A stretch of DNA of 64,000 nt from CAZNEZ01 sp964572475 (GTDB lineage: Bacteria; Bacillota; Clostridia; Lachnospirales; Lachnospiraceae). Below the pieces are notes generated by a model, which made no database searches, was not told the origin of the DNA, and saw only the letters and a program-made list of their open reading frames with translations. Below, in pieces: positions 26,506 to 36,343 of this stretch. Numbering within the stretch: the stretch's first letter is position 1; each line of letters begins with the position of its first letter. The position numbers and the translations under genes were made by a program. Location: the NCBI GenBank assembly GCA_964572475.1, contig CAZNEZ010000001.1, forward strand, positions 1 through 64,000, in the 5' to 3' direction.

Positions 26506-28881
26506 ATGAAAGAAAAGATGAATGCATTAATTCGGTTCATAAAGAAAAATTGGGTGTGGTTTACAATTGGAGGGGCGGTAATATTAATATCTCTTATCAT
26601 TTTGACAGTAGTTATAATAAGTAAGGGAACTAAATCAGCCAATACGAATCTTGATATATCAGATGAGTATGTAGAAAATAGTACTGATTACAATAATAAC
26701 CAGGGTATTTCTAAGGATGATGAAGATACAACTGCTGAAACTAATGAAGATGGAGAGGTGATTACTACTGACAATAACAATGGGACTACAGGTGGTAACA
26801 ATTCTACATCAGGTAATGGAGCATCAGGAAATAATAGCAATGGCTCAGGGAATAATGCTAATAGTAGTAATAATATTACGGTAGGCTTTAACACAGATTA
26901 TGCAGCAGTAGGCAAAGCCTTAACTGTTAAAATTGACAATGCAGCTTCTTCGGATTCATTTACATATGTATGGACAGTAGGTGGAGTCAAGTCAGCGAAT
27001 ACAACTAATGCTTATACGCCTACAGCTAATGACTTAGAAAAGAGCATAGTTGTGACTGTAACAAATGTCAAAACAGCTAAGAATTATGAAAAGAAGGTGT
27101 TCTGCAGCAGACTTCCTGTAGTTTATATTAATTCAAGCTCAAATATTACAAAAGCATATGATTATGTTGATGCGTCAATGACAATGCAGGGTAATGCTAC
27201 ATATAACAAAAGTTCTAACCTATATAGTGGTGATATTACAATTAAGCTTCGAGGTAATTCAACCAAGGAATTAGCTAAGCATCCTTATAAGATAAAGTTA
27301 GGCTCTAAGACAGATATATTTGGATTTGGTGAGAGTAAACACTGGGTTTTACTAGCAAACTTTATTGATCATTCATTTATGCGTAATAAGATTATGTATG
27401 ATTTCTCAGGGGCTTTAGGAGCAGCATTTTCTGCTCAGTCTGAGAATGTCGATTTATTTATTAATGGACAATATGCAGGTGTATATCAATTTTGTGAGCA
27501 GGTCAGAGTAGATGATTCTAGAGTTGACATCTTTGACTGGGAAGGTCTTGCAGAAGATGGAGCAAAAGCAATTGCTAAGAAGACTAATATGACCAAAGCA
27601 CAGGGGGATTCACTTGAGGAGGCTCTGACATCTAATCTTGGATGGATATCAAGTCCTTATAATTTTACTTATAATGGTACAACTTACAAGATGAGCGATT
27701 ATGTTTCGATTCCAGCAAAGACAGGCGGATTCTTATTAGAGATGGATTTTTATGCTAAAGATGATGCATCATTAAGTAGGATATTTACTAATTTTGAACA
27801 GCCAATATACTTTAATACACCTGAAAAGGCATCAACGAATTCTGAACTGTATACATATGCAAAAAATTATATTCAGTCCTTTGAATATGCACTTCACAGT
27901 CCAGCTTTTACATTCAGAAACGGCTCTCAGCAGGGCTGCACAGGTATTACAAAACCTTGGGGCGTACTGGAATGGACAGTTAATCTTGGAACAGTTTCAT
28001 TTAGCAATAATGAACTAAGTGGAAAGCATTATAGCCAGATATTTGATATGAATTCATTGGTCAATAATTTCCTTGTATGTGAGTTCTCGCGTAATTGGGA
28101 TTCAATGAAGAATAGCGTATATATGTATAAGGATATTACAGGATTGGCCAAATTAGAGCCTGCATGGGATTTTGACTGGGCGTTTGGCAATACCAATATG
28201 TACAATATAAATACAAATTTTCCAACAGGGTGGCAGACAACGGATGATTACTTTGCGAATGAGCAGGGATATCAAGCAACACAGTGGAACAGGTATCTTA
28301 TAAGGGATCCTTATTTTCTGGCTAAGGTTTATGATAAATATAAGAGTGTTAGAAGTTCTGTTATTGGTGGAATTATTAATTCAGGTGGAAAGCTTGATAC
28401 AGCAAAAGCATATCTTGCAGAAGCTGGTGTGGCAGATTTTGGTCTATGGGGTCCAACCTATAGGACTTACTATAATAATATGAATTTTGTAACTGCAAGT
28501 AATCAGTTAAAGACATTTATTACCAGTAGAGTTTCCTGGCTTGACCAGCAGTTTGCTTCATATGATACGCTCGTAGCATCATTAGGATATTATAAGTCCT
28601 CTAATAAGCTGACAGTAAGTTCAGTGGAGGCAGCTAATGGAGGAAAGAAGATTACTGTTAATGTTTCAGATTCCAGTATTAAAAAGGTGTGTTTCCAGGT
28701 TAATGGAGCTGCTTCACCAGTGATTGTTGAAGTATCAGGTAATAAAGCCGAATATACAGTTTCTTCATCTGAATTAGTATCAGGAACTAATGTAGTTTTA
28801 GCATATGCAATGAATTCAAACGGTGAATATATGAAGAATGGAAATGACTACATTACTAATTATAAAGGTTTTACAAAGTAG
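26506..28881 (+). CDS. CotH-kinase-family membrane-anchored protein, copy 1
   Basis: The 791-residue protein has one N-terminal membrane helix (about residues 23-41), a G/N/S-rich linker (about 60-120), an Ig-like domain (about 125-200) and a CotH kinase domain (about 205-620). Within it are IKLRGNSTKELAKHPYKIKL, HWVLLANFIDHSFMRNKI and PAWDFDWAFGN, which in the family place ATP- and metal-binding residues. A second beta domain ends the protein. Start is ATG 26506 with GGAG. CotH of Bacillus phosphorylates spore-coat proteins; here the topology points to an extracellular role, target unknown. A paralogue follows after 12 nt. Confidence 0.85.
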   Translation: MKEKMNALIRFIKKNWVWFTIGGAVILISLIILTVVIISKGTKSANTNLDISDEYVENSTDYNNNQGISKDDEDTTAETNEDGEVITTDNNNGTTGGNNSTSGNGASGNNSNGSGNNANSSNNITVGFNTDYAAVGKALTVKIDNAASSDSFTYVWTVGGVKSANTTNAYTPTANDLEKSIVVTVTNVKTAKNYEKKVFCSRLPVVYINSSSNITKAYDYVDASMTMQGNATYNKSSNLYSGDITIKLRGNSTKELAKHPYKIKLGSKTDIFGFGESKHWVLLANFIDHSFMRNKIMYDFSGALGAAFSAQSENVDLFINGQYAGVYQFCEQVRVDDSRVDIFDWEGLAEDGAKAIAKKTNMTKAQGDSLEEALTSNLGWISSPYNFTYNGTTYKMSDYVSIPAKTGGFLLEMDFYAKDDASLSRIFTNFEQPIYFNTPEKASTNSELYTYAKNYIQSFEYALHSPAFTFRNGSQQGCTGITKPWGVLEWTVNLGTVSFSNNELSGKHYSQIFDMNSLVNNFLVCEFSRNWDSMKNSVYMYKDITGLAKLEPAWDFDWAFGNTNMYNINTNFPTGWQTTDDYFANEQGYQATQWNRYLIRDPYFLAKVYDKYKSVRSSVIGGIINSGGKLDTAKAYLAEAGVADFGLWGPTYRTYYNNMNFVTASNQLKTFITSRVSWLDQQFASYDTLVASLGYYKSSNKLTVSSVEAANGGKKITVNVSDSSIKKVCFQVNGAASPVIVEVSGNKAEYTVSSSELVSGTNVVLAYAMNSNGEYMKNGNDYITNYKGFTK

Positions 28882-28893
28882 AAAGGCAGCATA

Positions 28894-31185
28894 ATGAAAG
28901 AAAAACTTAGAAAGTATTGGAAATGGATAATATTAGGGATAATAGTAGTTATAGCTGCTGTTATTACAGTGGTGGTTATTATTAAAGACTCAAAGGAATA
29001 TAACGAGAATGCAGTCAGCAATTCTCTGACTGGTGGAGTGACGGGAATAAATGAAGATGGAAGTACATTTGCGGTAATGATTAATCAGGAATATGCAAAG
29101 CCTGATGAAGAGCTGACTGTTAAAGTAGTTAATGCACAAAGCAAAGCTGATTTGGAGTATCAGTGGTATGCAGATAATGTAGCTATTAAGGATGCAACAG
29201 ATTCAAAATTCACGCCTACCGATAAACAATTAGAAAAATTTATATCGGTTAAAGTGTCATATGAAGGTGTTAAAACTGCTGCCGAAGCTAAGTTATATTG
29301 CAGCAAATTACCAGTAATATATATTAATACTGATGATGGGGGGAGTATTACCACCAAAGAGACATATGTACATGCGAGTATGTTGATACAAGGTAATACC
29401 ACATATAATTCAGGAAATACAGATTTATATAATGGCGGAATTGAGATAAAAGGACGTGGTTCGTCAACATTTACAAGAGATAAGAAACCATACAAGATTA
29501 AGTTAGAAAGTAAGACTGACTTATTAGGTATGGGTAAGAATAAGAATTGGGTTCTTCTTGCAAATGATATTGACCACACTTTAATCCGTAACAAGTTAAC
29601 ATATGATTTTGCAGATACAATTGGATTAAAATATTCAATGCAGTCTACTAATGTTGCCATGGTATTTAATGGTACTTATGATGGTGTATATCAGTTATGT
29701 GAGCATGTTAGAATCGATAGCTCAGGTATAGATATATTTGACTGGGAAGACCTTGCTAAGGATGCAGCCAAGCTGATTGCAGTTCAGGAAGCAGAGGAAC
29801 AGAAGTTAAGTGATGGAGATATGCAAAAGTTTGAAGATTCATTAGAATATAAGATGACAACAGATTTAAGCTGGGCTTCTTCACCTTATGAATTAGTATA
29901 TAATGATAAGACATATAAGATATCAGATTATGTTGAAATACCTAAAGCAACTGGTGGATTTTTGCTTGAAATGGATTTCTATTCGTTGCAGCAATCTGCA
30001 TATTCACAGATAACAACGGCATATTCGCAACCTATATATTTTAATACACCCGAATATGCAAGAACCAATAATGAGCTATTTAATTATGCTAAAAAGTATA
30101 TTCAGTCATTTGAATATTCACTTCATAGTGACGATTTTGTATTTAAGAATTCAGATATCCATTATAAAGGTAATGGTTCTATGATTGGCTGGAATAGAAA
30201 AGGCGGAAGTTTTGGCAAGAATGATACTGCTAATACGGATACTTCTAATAGTACAAACAAATCTACAATATGGAGTAACAATGAGGTTGTAGTTGATTAC
30301 ACAGATGATGAAAATAACGGAAAACATTATTCGGAAATGTTTGATATGGATTCACTTGTTAATTATTTTATTGTTACAGAATTTGCTGACAATTGGGATA
30401 GTATGAAGAATAGTGTCTTTATGTACAAAGACTTGGAAGGTCTTGCTTCAATTGGTCCTGTTTGGGATTATGATTGGGCATTTGGCAATATAAATATGTA
30501 TGATATTGATACATGGTTCCCTGAACAATGGCATACAACTAATGATTATTTTACATCTGAGCAGTATTACCAATCAGTTCAGTGGTACAGATACTTAATT
30601 AGAGATCCATACTTTGTAGTAAAAGTATACGAACGTTATAAAGAGATTAGAGGCACAGCTATTGAGGATATAATAAAAGCTGACGGAATTCTGGATTCCT
30701 CACAGGAGGAACTTTCAGAGGCGGCAGCAGCTAATGATAGAAGATGGAATTACACATATAAAAAATATGGTGGTCTTTTATACAAAGATTCCATGAAGAA
30801 TCTTACAGAATTTATTAATACTAGAGTTAAATGGATGGATGAGCAATTTACCTCAATTCCAACCCTGTTGAAATCTTTAGGATATTATGAACAGTCAGAT
30901 AGTTTGAAAGTGGATAATGTAGAGTATAAAGGTGATAATATTGTTCTTACAGTTTCTGTAACAGATAATTCATTTAAAACTTTATCAGCACAGGTAAATG
31001 GAACAACATTTGCAGAAGGAACGGTAAATAACGGAGTTGCTACAATTGAGGTTCCAAAGTCAGCATGTACAGAGAACAATAGTCTTAATGTAGTACAGAT
31101 AAGGGTAAAAAATGATGATGGAAGTTATGTATATGCTAATGAAAAGAGCAGAACAGTTGTATCAACATATGCCACATTTGAATAA
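28894..31185 (+). CDS. CotH-kinase-family membrane-anchored protein, copy 2
   Basis: The 763-residue paralogue of the preceding gene has the same order: N-terminal helix (about 9-29), Ig-like domain (about 45-135), CotH domain (about 140-600) with IEIKGRGSSTFTRDKKPYKI, NWVLLANDIDHTLIRNKL and GPVWDYDWAFGNINMYD, and a C-terminal beta domain. It lacks the long G/N/S linker of copy 1 but has an asparagine/threonine-rich insertion near residues 430-470. GAAAGG precedes the ATG, and a terminator follows, so the two genes form one transcript. Copy 2 keeps the catalytic blocks and is probably active. Confidence 0.84.
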   Translation: MKEKLRKYWKWIILGIIVVIAAVITVVVIIKDSKEYNENAVSNSLTGGVTGINEDGSTFAVMINQEYAKPDEELTVKVVNAQSKADLEYQWYADNVAIKDATDSKFTPTDKQLEKFISVKVSYEGVKTAAEAKLYCSKLPVIYINTDDGGSITTKETYVHASMLIQGNTTYNSGNTDLYNGGIEIKGRGSSTFTRDKKPYKIKLESKTDLLGMGKNKNWVLLANDIDHTLIRNKLTYDFADTIGLKYSMQSTNVAMVFNGTYDGVYQLCEHVRIDSSGIDIFDWEDLAKDAAKLIAVQEAEEQKLSDGDMQKFEDSLEYKMTTDLSWASSPYELVYNDKTYKISDYVEIPKATGGFLLEMDFYSLQQSAYSQITTAYSQPIYFNTPEYARTNNELFNYAKKYIQSFEYSLHSDDFVFKNSDIHYKGNGSMIGWNRKGGSFGKNDTANTDTSNSTNKSTIWSNNEVVVDYTDDENNGKHYSEMFDMDSLVNYFIVTEFADNWDSMKNSVFMYKDLEGLASIGPVWDYDWAFGNINMYDIDTWFPEQWHTTNDYFTSEQYYQSVQWYRYLIRDPYFVVKVYERYKEIRGTAIEDIIKADGILDSSQEELSEAAAANDRRWNYTYKKYGGLLYKDSMKNLTEFINTRVKWMDEQFTSIPTLLKSLGYYEQSDSLKVDNVEYKGDNIVLTVSVTDNSFKTLSAQVNGTTFAEGTVNNGVATIEVPKSACTENNSLNVVQIRVKNDDGSYVYANEKSRTVVSTYATFE

Positions 31186-31206
31186 GAATTAAGAATCAAA
31201 TAAAAG

Positions 31207-31237
31207 TAGAGGCCCTCTTAAGGGCCTCTATTTCTTT
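31207..31237 (+). terminator. Intrinsic terminator of the CotH pair
   Basis: TAGAGGCCCT (31207-31216) pairs perfectly with AGGGCCTCTA (31221-31230) around CTTA, and TTTCTTT follows. Confidence 0.93.
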
Positions 31238-31248
31238 ACCTTAATCCT

Positions 31249-31275
31249 TATAGGGAATTACGCAGCAATGTGAAT
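31249..31275 (+). repeat. Short copy of a dispersed intergenic motif
   Basis: TATAGGGAATTACGCAGCA followed by TGTGAA resembles the 39745-39768 stretch TATAGGAAATTATGCAGCA followed by GCATGAA. It lies upstream of an FtsX-type permease gene. The match is short, so it is only a weak member of the motif family. Confidence 0.35.
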
Positions 31276-31377
31276 ATTTTAACATAATTATGTGACATTT
31301 GTAACTTGAATATTCATTAGAAAATTAATAGTATTATATCTAGAAAAAGAAAAGTCAGCTTAGGAGAGAGGATTAGC

Positions 31378-33870
31378 ATGAAAATACTTTTGATACATAT
31401 TTTAAGGAATATAAAAGAAAACAAGTTTAGAAGCATATTAATTATTATGTCACTAGCCATATCTACTATGGTTATGTACCTGAATCTTAATGTTAAGGAC
31501 GATATATATACTCAGTATAATGCAATTTTACACGAGAACCTGAAAAAATATGACGTAAGTATAACAGCAGATTCCTCCAATGAAGATAATAGATTTAGTA
31601 TTGAACAAGTTAATTTAGAGGGTATGGCGGTAGATGACAAAATAGCAATGGTTAAGGCATATTCTATTTTTGATTATGAAGATGAAGCGGTAACAGTCAA
31701 TATGACAGGTGTTGATAGACAGAAGATGATAGATGACGAACTTATAATTTTATCAGATAAAAGCAGTGATTTTGATACAGAAGCATCTAATCAGATTATT
31801 ATAAGTAAAAAAGTTTCAGAATATTACAATATACCACTGGGAAGTGAAATAACGCTCAATACTATTGATGGAAAGAATACCTATAAAATAACGGGGCTTG
31901 CAGATAATAAAGGTATCTTTATAGGTGAAGATACTAACTTCAATACTTATCTGTCTGAATCGGAAGTAAGCAGGATAAATAAGTATGATGAAACGAAGTA
32001 TTCATATTATTTTCTTGATATTGCAGATTCACAGAATATAAAGGAAGCAGTAGAGGTATTCAATAGTAGTAATACAATTTGTACAGCACATGAGGTGATA
32101 GATAGCGAGTCTATACAAAATATGCTGGATATGGTTAGTAATATGCTTTTAGTAGTACTTCTTGCAGTAGTATTGCTAAATATATTCGTTGTTTCATCAA
32201 TAACCAAGCTGATTATGGCTATGAGAATACCGGTAATAGGGACATTTAGAAGTGTTGGTGCGACAAAACTTAAAATGAACCTTATACTGATTTTTGAAAA
32301 TGCAGTTTATGGAATTATTGGTGCAAGTATTGGTATTATATTGGGATTGCTGCTAAGAACTCCATTATCCAGAGTATTTATTAGTGCAGGGGATGCATTT
32401 GATAATCTGAAGATTAATCTTGGGTTTAATATCTGGTATGCAGTTGCAGCGATAGCTTTTTCGATAGCATTACAGATATTCGTATCATTAAAGGCAATCA
32501 TTAAATCTGGCAGGAAATCTATAAAAGATACGATATTTAATACCATAAATACGGCAAGCAGAATATCTAAAAGACATACAATTACAGGCTTGATACTGCT
32601 GATTGCTTCTATAGTGCTATATTTTGCAAATACAAAATATAGCTTGGAATTAGCTGGTATTTCAATCCTATGTGCAGTTCTTGGAACAGTATATATAATA
32701 CCATTTTTAACCAAATATATATCTAAGGGACTGGCATTCATAAACGGCAAGTTATTTGGTGCATCTGCTGAATTAGGATGTAAAAATCTATCAGGAAGTA
32801 AGTCAATTAAGTCCAGTATAGTTTTAGTGACTGTTGTTATTGCAATTATTATGATGATATATATGATGACACTTTCTATTGCAAAAGTATTTTCACCAGA
32901 TGATGGGACATTTGGTGGAGAAATATATATAACAAGTTTAATGGATAAGGTAGAAGATTATTATTATCTTAAGGACCTTGAAAATGTAGATGAAATGAAT
33001 GCATTTTACTACATTTATGATACTTTTGAAGTGGGAGATAAGGAAACAGATTATTGTATAGTTGGAACTGATGAAGAGAATCACGGAATTAAAGATTTGA
33101 GTGGAAAGATAGGTAAACTAGCTGATGGTGAGGCAGTAATAGATAAAGTATTTGCAATAAAACAGAATATTGAGCTGGGTGATACTATTAGCCTCTATAG
33201 TACCAATATTAATGCTAAAACAGTCAGCTATAAGATAGTTGGGTATGTGGACTCAATGAATTTTACTACAAATAGAAATGTAATCTGCATTAATCAGGCT
33301 GAGTACAGAAAAGATATTATCAATATGCCGAATTCAATTTCATTAGCATTGAAAGAGGGAACTGATATAAATGATATGAAGAAAGCTGTTAACATTGCTA
33401 TGGCAGGAACAAGGGCAGAAGTAACATCAGTAGCAGAATATTTAAAGCGGCAAGAGGATTCAACAAATGCAATTCTTGCTATGATTGAAATGATGCTTGC
33501 CATGTCAGTGATAATGTCTATATTTGGACTGCTTAATAATCAGCTGATTGGCTTTGTACAAAGAAAAAAAGAGCTTGCGGTATTATATTCAGTTTCAATG
33601 AGTAAAGGTCAACTTAAAAAAATGCTGTTTTTTGAAGTGTTGGGTACATTTGTGACAGCATGTATAATAGGAAGTGTATTAAGCATTTATTTGACCATTT
33701 TGCTTGAAAAGTTAATGTTTGCAATAGGAATATGTTTTGATATATCAATTAATTATCTATCGTTGATATCAATGGTTTTAATTATATTTGTAGTTCTTAT
33801 GTTTACTGTAATTTCACCAGTACATAAATTAAATAAGATGGATGTTGTTGAACAAATAAAATATGAATAG
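31378..33870 (+). CDS. ABC transporter permease with two FtsX domains
   Basis: The 830-residue protein has an N-terminal helix (about 17-35), an extracellular domain (about 40-240), a multi-helix FtsX block (about 250-450), a second extracellular domain (about 505-690) and a final three-helix block (about 700-825, LAVLYSVSMSKGQLKKM). The first coupling signature is IPVIGTFRSVGATKLKM. GGAGAG precedes the ATG, and the cognate ATPase follows after 11 nt. This size and layout fit exporters for antimicrobial peptides or envelope lipids. Confidence 0.9.
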   Translation: MKILLIHILRNIKENKFRSILIIMSLAISTMVMYLNLNVKDDIYTQYNAILHENLKKYDVSITADSSNEDNRFSIEQVNLEGMAVDDKIAMVKAYSIFDYEDEAVTVNMTGVDRQKMIDDELIILSDKSSDFDTEASNQIIISKKVSEYYNIPLGSEITLNTIDGKNTYKITGLADNKGIFIGEDTNFNTYLSESEVSRINKYDETKYSYYFLDIADSQNIKEAVEVFNSSNTICTAHEVIDSESIQNMLDMVSNMLLVVLLAVVLLNIFVVSSITKLIMAMRIPVIGTFRSVGATKLKMNLILIFENAVYGIIGASIGIILGLLLRTPLSRVFISAGDAFDNLKINLGFNIWYAVAAIAFSIALQIFVSLKAIIKSGRKSIKDTIFNTINTASRISKRHTITGLILLIASIVLYFANTKYSLELAGISILCAVLGTVYIIPFLTKYISKGLAFINGKLFGASAELGCKNLSGSKSIKSSIVLVTVVIAIIMMIYMMTLSIAKVFSPDDGTFGGEIYITSLMDKVEDYYYLKDLENVDEMNAFYYIYDTFEVGDKETDYCIVGTDEENHGIKDLSGKIGKLADGEAVIDKVFAIKQNIELGDTISLYSTNINAKTVSYKIVGYVDSMNFTTNRNVICINQAEYRKDIINMPNSISLALKEGTDINDMKKAVNIAMAGTRAEVTSVAEYLKRQEDSTNAILAMIEMMLAMSVIMSIFGLLNNQLIGFVQRKKELAVLYSVSMSKGQLKKMLFFEVLGTFVTACIIGSVLSIYLTILLEKLMFAIGICFDISINYLSLISMVLIIFVVLMFTVISPVHKLNKMDVVEQIKYE

Positions 33871-33881
33871 GAGAATAAGTT

Positions 33882-34574
33882 ATGGATACAATTATTAGTG
33901 CAGATAAGGTAGTAAGATATTTTGGAGAGGGAGAAAACAGAATTGAAGTTCTAAAAGATATAAGCTTAGATGTAAAGAAGGGCGAATTTGTATCAATCAT
34001 GGGACCATCAGGCTGTGGAAAAAGTACATTTTTATATCTGTTAGGTGGTCTTGATACTCCTGATAGTGGTAAGATTCTTATAAATGGAGAAGATATTAAT
34101 AAGTTAAAGGATAAACCTAAAAGTAAGATAAGACGTGAAGATTTGGGATTTGTTTTTCAATTTTATAATCTTGTACAGAACTTAACTGTAGAAGAAAATA
34201 TAATGCTTCCAATAGTAATGGCTGGTAAAAGGCTATCTTCATATAAGAAAGATTTAGATGAGATACTTGAAATTGTAGGTTTGAAAGATAAGAGAAAATC
34301 AATTCCAAGTAAGTTGTCTGGTGGACAGCAGCAAAGAGTAGCAATTGCAAGGGCAGTAATAGGTAATCCCTCTATAATACTGGCAGATGAGCCAATTGGC
34401 AATTTGGACAGTACGTCTGGTAAAGAGATTATGGAACTTTTTAAGACAATTAATATAGATAGAAATATAACAATTTTGCAGGTAACTCATTCTGAGGAAT
34501 CAGCTTTATATGGCGACAGGATAGTAAGGCTAAAGGACGGCATTATAGATGCAAATGAAGTGTTAAAAAATTGA
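33882..34574 (+). CDS. ABC transporter ATP-binding protein (MacB/LolD type)
   Basis: The 230-residue ATPase has Walker A GPSGCGKST, Q-loop FVFQFYNLVQ, signature LSGGQQQRVAIARAV, Walker B IILADEPIGNLD and the switch His in LQVTHSEES. Its closest architecture in this window is the ATPase at 17927. It pairs with the FtsX permease just upstream. Confidence 0.93.
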   Translation: MDTIISADKVVRYFGEGENRIEVLKDISLDVKKGEFVSIMGPSGCGKSTFLYLLGGLDTPDSGKILINGEDINKLKDKPKSKIRREDLGFVFQFYNLVQNLTVEENIMLPIVMAGKRLSSYKKDLDEILEIVGLKDKRKSIPSKLSGGQQQRVAIARAVIGNPSIILADEPIGNLDSTSGKEIMELFKTINIDRNITILQVTHSEESALYGDRIVRLKDGIIDANEVLKN

Positions 34575-34636
34575 CAATAAAATTTTAAACCTACGTAAAG
34601 CTTTACAACTGGAAATGTTAAATCTTTAATATGGAC

Positions 34637-34665
34637 TTGATAATAAATACAATTTAATATATAAT
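34637..34665 (+). promoter_or_regulatory. Sigma-A promoter of the mgtE leader
   Basis: TTGATA at 34637-34642 and a perfect TATAAT at 34660-34665 are separated by 17 bp. The predicted start is near 34672, leaving a leader of about 240 nt before mgtE. Confidence 0.82.
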
Positions 34666-34671
34666 TACCTA

Positions 34672-34912
34672 CAGTTAAAAAAGAAAGCAGGTGAGATTAT
34701 GGACGGAAGTACTGGTAACGGTATGGTACCACGAAAAAACAAGCGTGAATGTGACAAGATGGAACCAGTTCCTCCGTCTTACAAGGTCACAAATCTGTTA
34801 ATATAAGTATTAATAGACATGTGACTTTTGACATAATCTGCCTGCTTTTTGGTGGTGCCATACCCTATGCATAAGATATTACAAACTAAATATTGAAAGG
34901 CATGGTACTACA
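34672..34912 (+). ncRNA. Structured mgtE leader RNA, candidate translational riboswitch
   Basis: The leader has a three-way-junction layout. P1 joins AAAGCAGG and AGATTAT (34684-34691, 34694-34700) to ATAATCT and CCTGCTTT (34833-34839, 34841-34848). One arm uses GACGGA/TCCGTC (34702-34707, 34773-34778) and ACTGGT/ACCAGT (34711-34716, 34764-34769). The other uses GTCACA/TGTGAC (34786-34791, 34820-34825) with TTAATA/TATTAA inside. GTGGTGCCATACC (34852-34864) can pair with GGTATGGTACCAC (34720-34732) at all 13 positions, or with GGCATGGTACTAC (34899-34911) at 12, covering the GAAAGG ribosome site end. Long leaders before mgtE are often M-box riboswitches, but the M-box core I know is not visible. 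Confidence 0.75.
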
Positions 34913-36244
34913 ATGAAAGAGCGTATAATGGAGCTTATTGAAGAAAAAAATTTTTCAGAGCTCAAGAGTATACTAAATGAGATGAATCCTGTCGATCTTG
35001 CTGGACTATTTGAGATAGTTGAGAAGAAGGATATTGTTATTTTGTTTAGACTGTTGTCAAAGGAGCTTGCTGCAGATACATTTACCTATATTGGTACGGA
35101 TAGACAGCAGGAACTGATTCAGGCAATCAGTGAGCGTGAATTAAAAGAGGTAATCGACGAACTATTTATGGATGATACTGTTGATATTATTGAAGAAATG
35201 CCTGCAAATGTAGTAAATAAGATACTTAGAAATACTGATGCAGGAACAAGAAAGATTATTAATGAGCTTTTGAATTATCCAAAAGATAGTGCGGGAAGCA
35301 TTATGACAACTGAGTATGTTCCTCTTAAGAAGGAGATGACAGTTGCCGATGCATTTGATCATATTAGAAGAGTAGGACTTGATAAGGAGACTATCTATAC
35401 CTGTTATGTTATTGAGAATAGAAGGCTTGTGGGTATTGTTACTGTCAAGGAGTTACTAACCAATGCATATGAAAGTAAGATTGAAGACATTATGGAAACA
35501 AATATTATCAGTGTATTTACACACGATGATAAAGAAGATGTTGCCAAGATGTTTAATAAATATGACTTTCTTGCAATTCCTGTAGTAGATAACGAACAGA
35601 GACTTGTAGGTATTGTTACAGTCGATGATGCTATGGATGTAATGCAAGAGGAAAATGAAGAAGATATTGAAGTAATGGCAGCTATTACGCCTACGGATAA
35701 ACCATATATGAAGACAAGTGTTTTTGAAACTTGGAAAAAGAGAATTCCGTGGCTAATGCTTCTGATGGTATCCGCTACATTTACTGGTAAGATAATTCAA
35801 CATTTTGAAGATGCACTTCAAGGTTATGTGATTTTAACAGCATTTATTCCAATGCTTATGGATACTGGTGGAAATGCTGGAGGACAAGCTTCTGTTACAA
35901 TTATCAGAGGACTTTCTCTTAATGAGATTGATTATAAGGACATATTTAAAATTATTTGGAAAGAAGCAAGGGTTGCTTTATTATGTGGTGTTTCGTTAGC
36001 GGTTGCTAATTTTATTAAAATGATGATTATTGATCAAGTAAGTATTCCAGTTGCTATGGTAGTATGTATAACTTTAGTTGCGGCAGTATTTGCAGCAAAA
36101 GTTATTGGATGTATGCTTCCAATTGGAGCTAAAAAATTAGGCTTTGATCCAGCGGTAATGGCTAGCCCATTCATAACAACAATAGTAGATGCTATATCAC
36201 TTATGGTATATTTTAATGTTGCAGCAATAATACTTCATATATAA
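34913..36244 (+). CDS. mgtE: Magnesium transporter MgtE
   Basis: MgtE is a Mg2+ channel that is gated by cytoplasmic Mg2+. The 443-residue protein has the N-domain (about 5-125), two CBS domains (about 130-250) and a five-helix membrane domain (about 275-443) with PMLMDTGGNAGGQASVTIIRG, which is the family's conserved pore segment, and DPAVMASPFITTIVDA. Length and order are standard. The start codon sits 2 nt after the segment that can pair with the leader switch strand, so translation is probably controlled by it. It is followed by two tandem terminators. Confidence 0.96.
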   Translation: MKERIMELIEEKNFSELKSILNEMNPVDLAGLFEIVEKKDIVILFRLLSKELAADTFTYIGTDRQQELIQAISERELKEVIDELFMDDTVDIIEEMPANVVNKILRNTDAGTRKIINELLNYPKDSAGSIMTTEYVPLKKEMTVADAFDHIRRVGLDKETIYTCYVIENRRLVGIVTVKELLTNAYESKIEDIMETNIISVFTHDDKEDVAKMFNKYDFLAIPVVDNEQRLVGIVTVDDAMDVMQEENEEDIEVMAAITPTDKPYMKTSVFETWKKRIPWLMLLMVSATFTGKIIQHFEDALQGYVILTAFIPMLMDTGGNAGGQASVTIIRGLSLNEIDYKDIFKIIWKEARVALLCGVSLAVANFIKMMIIDQVSIPVAMVVCITLVAAVFAAKVIGCMLPIGAKKLGFDPAVMASPFITTIVDAISLMVYFNVAAIILHI

Positions 36245-36247
36245 AGA

Positions 36248-36298
36248 AAGAACTGCTCTGCAGTTCTTCCAAGTGCTTGCGCTGGCAAGCACTTTTTT
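36248..36298 (+). terminator. Twin-hairpin terminator A after mgtE
   Basis: Hairpin 1 is AAGAACTGC (36248-36256)/GCAGTTCTT (36260-36268) with a 3-nt loop. Hairpin 2 is AAGTGCTTGC (36271-36280)/GCAAGCACTT (36285-36294) with a 4-nt loop, running into TTTTTT. The second hairpin alone is a good terminator. Confidence 0.9.
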
Positions 36299-36309
36299 AG
36301 TTGGAATAA

Positions 36310-36343
36310 AATAATGCAGCAGCGTGAGACATTTCAAGAAGAA
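36310..36343 (+). repeat. 34-nt dispersed intergenic repeat, copy 1
   Basis: This stretch, beginning AATAATGCAGCAGC, matches 39751-39784 at 31 of 34 positions. Here it runs directly into the second twin-hairpin terminator. No coding meaning is apparent. Confidence 0.65.

Noticed and set aside
34725..34733. T-box-like string TGGTACCACG in the mgtE leader
   Set aside because: It resembles the T-box TGGNACC(R)CG, but there is no stem I with specifier loop, no matching downstream antiterminator half, and the gene is not linked to amino acids. Its role is better explained by the 13-nt pairing with 34852-34864.
34684..34864. Classical M-box (ykoK) riboswitch
   Set aside because: Position before mgtE fits, and AGGTGAG and TGCCATAC occur, but the conserved M-box core is not recognisable. 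I keep it as an unassigned leader until a covariance search is done.
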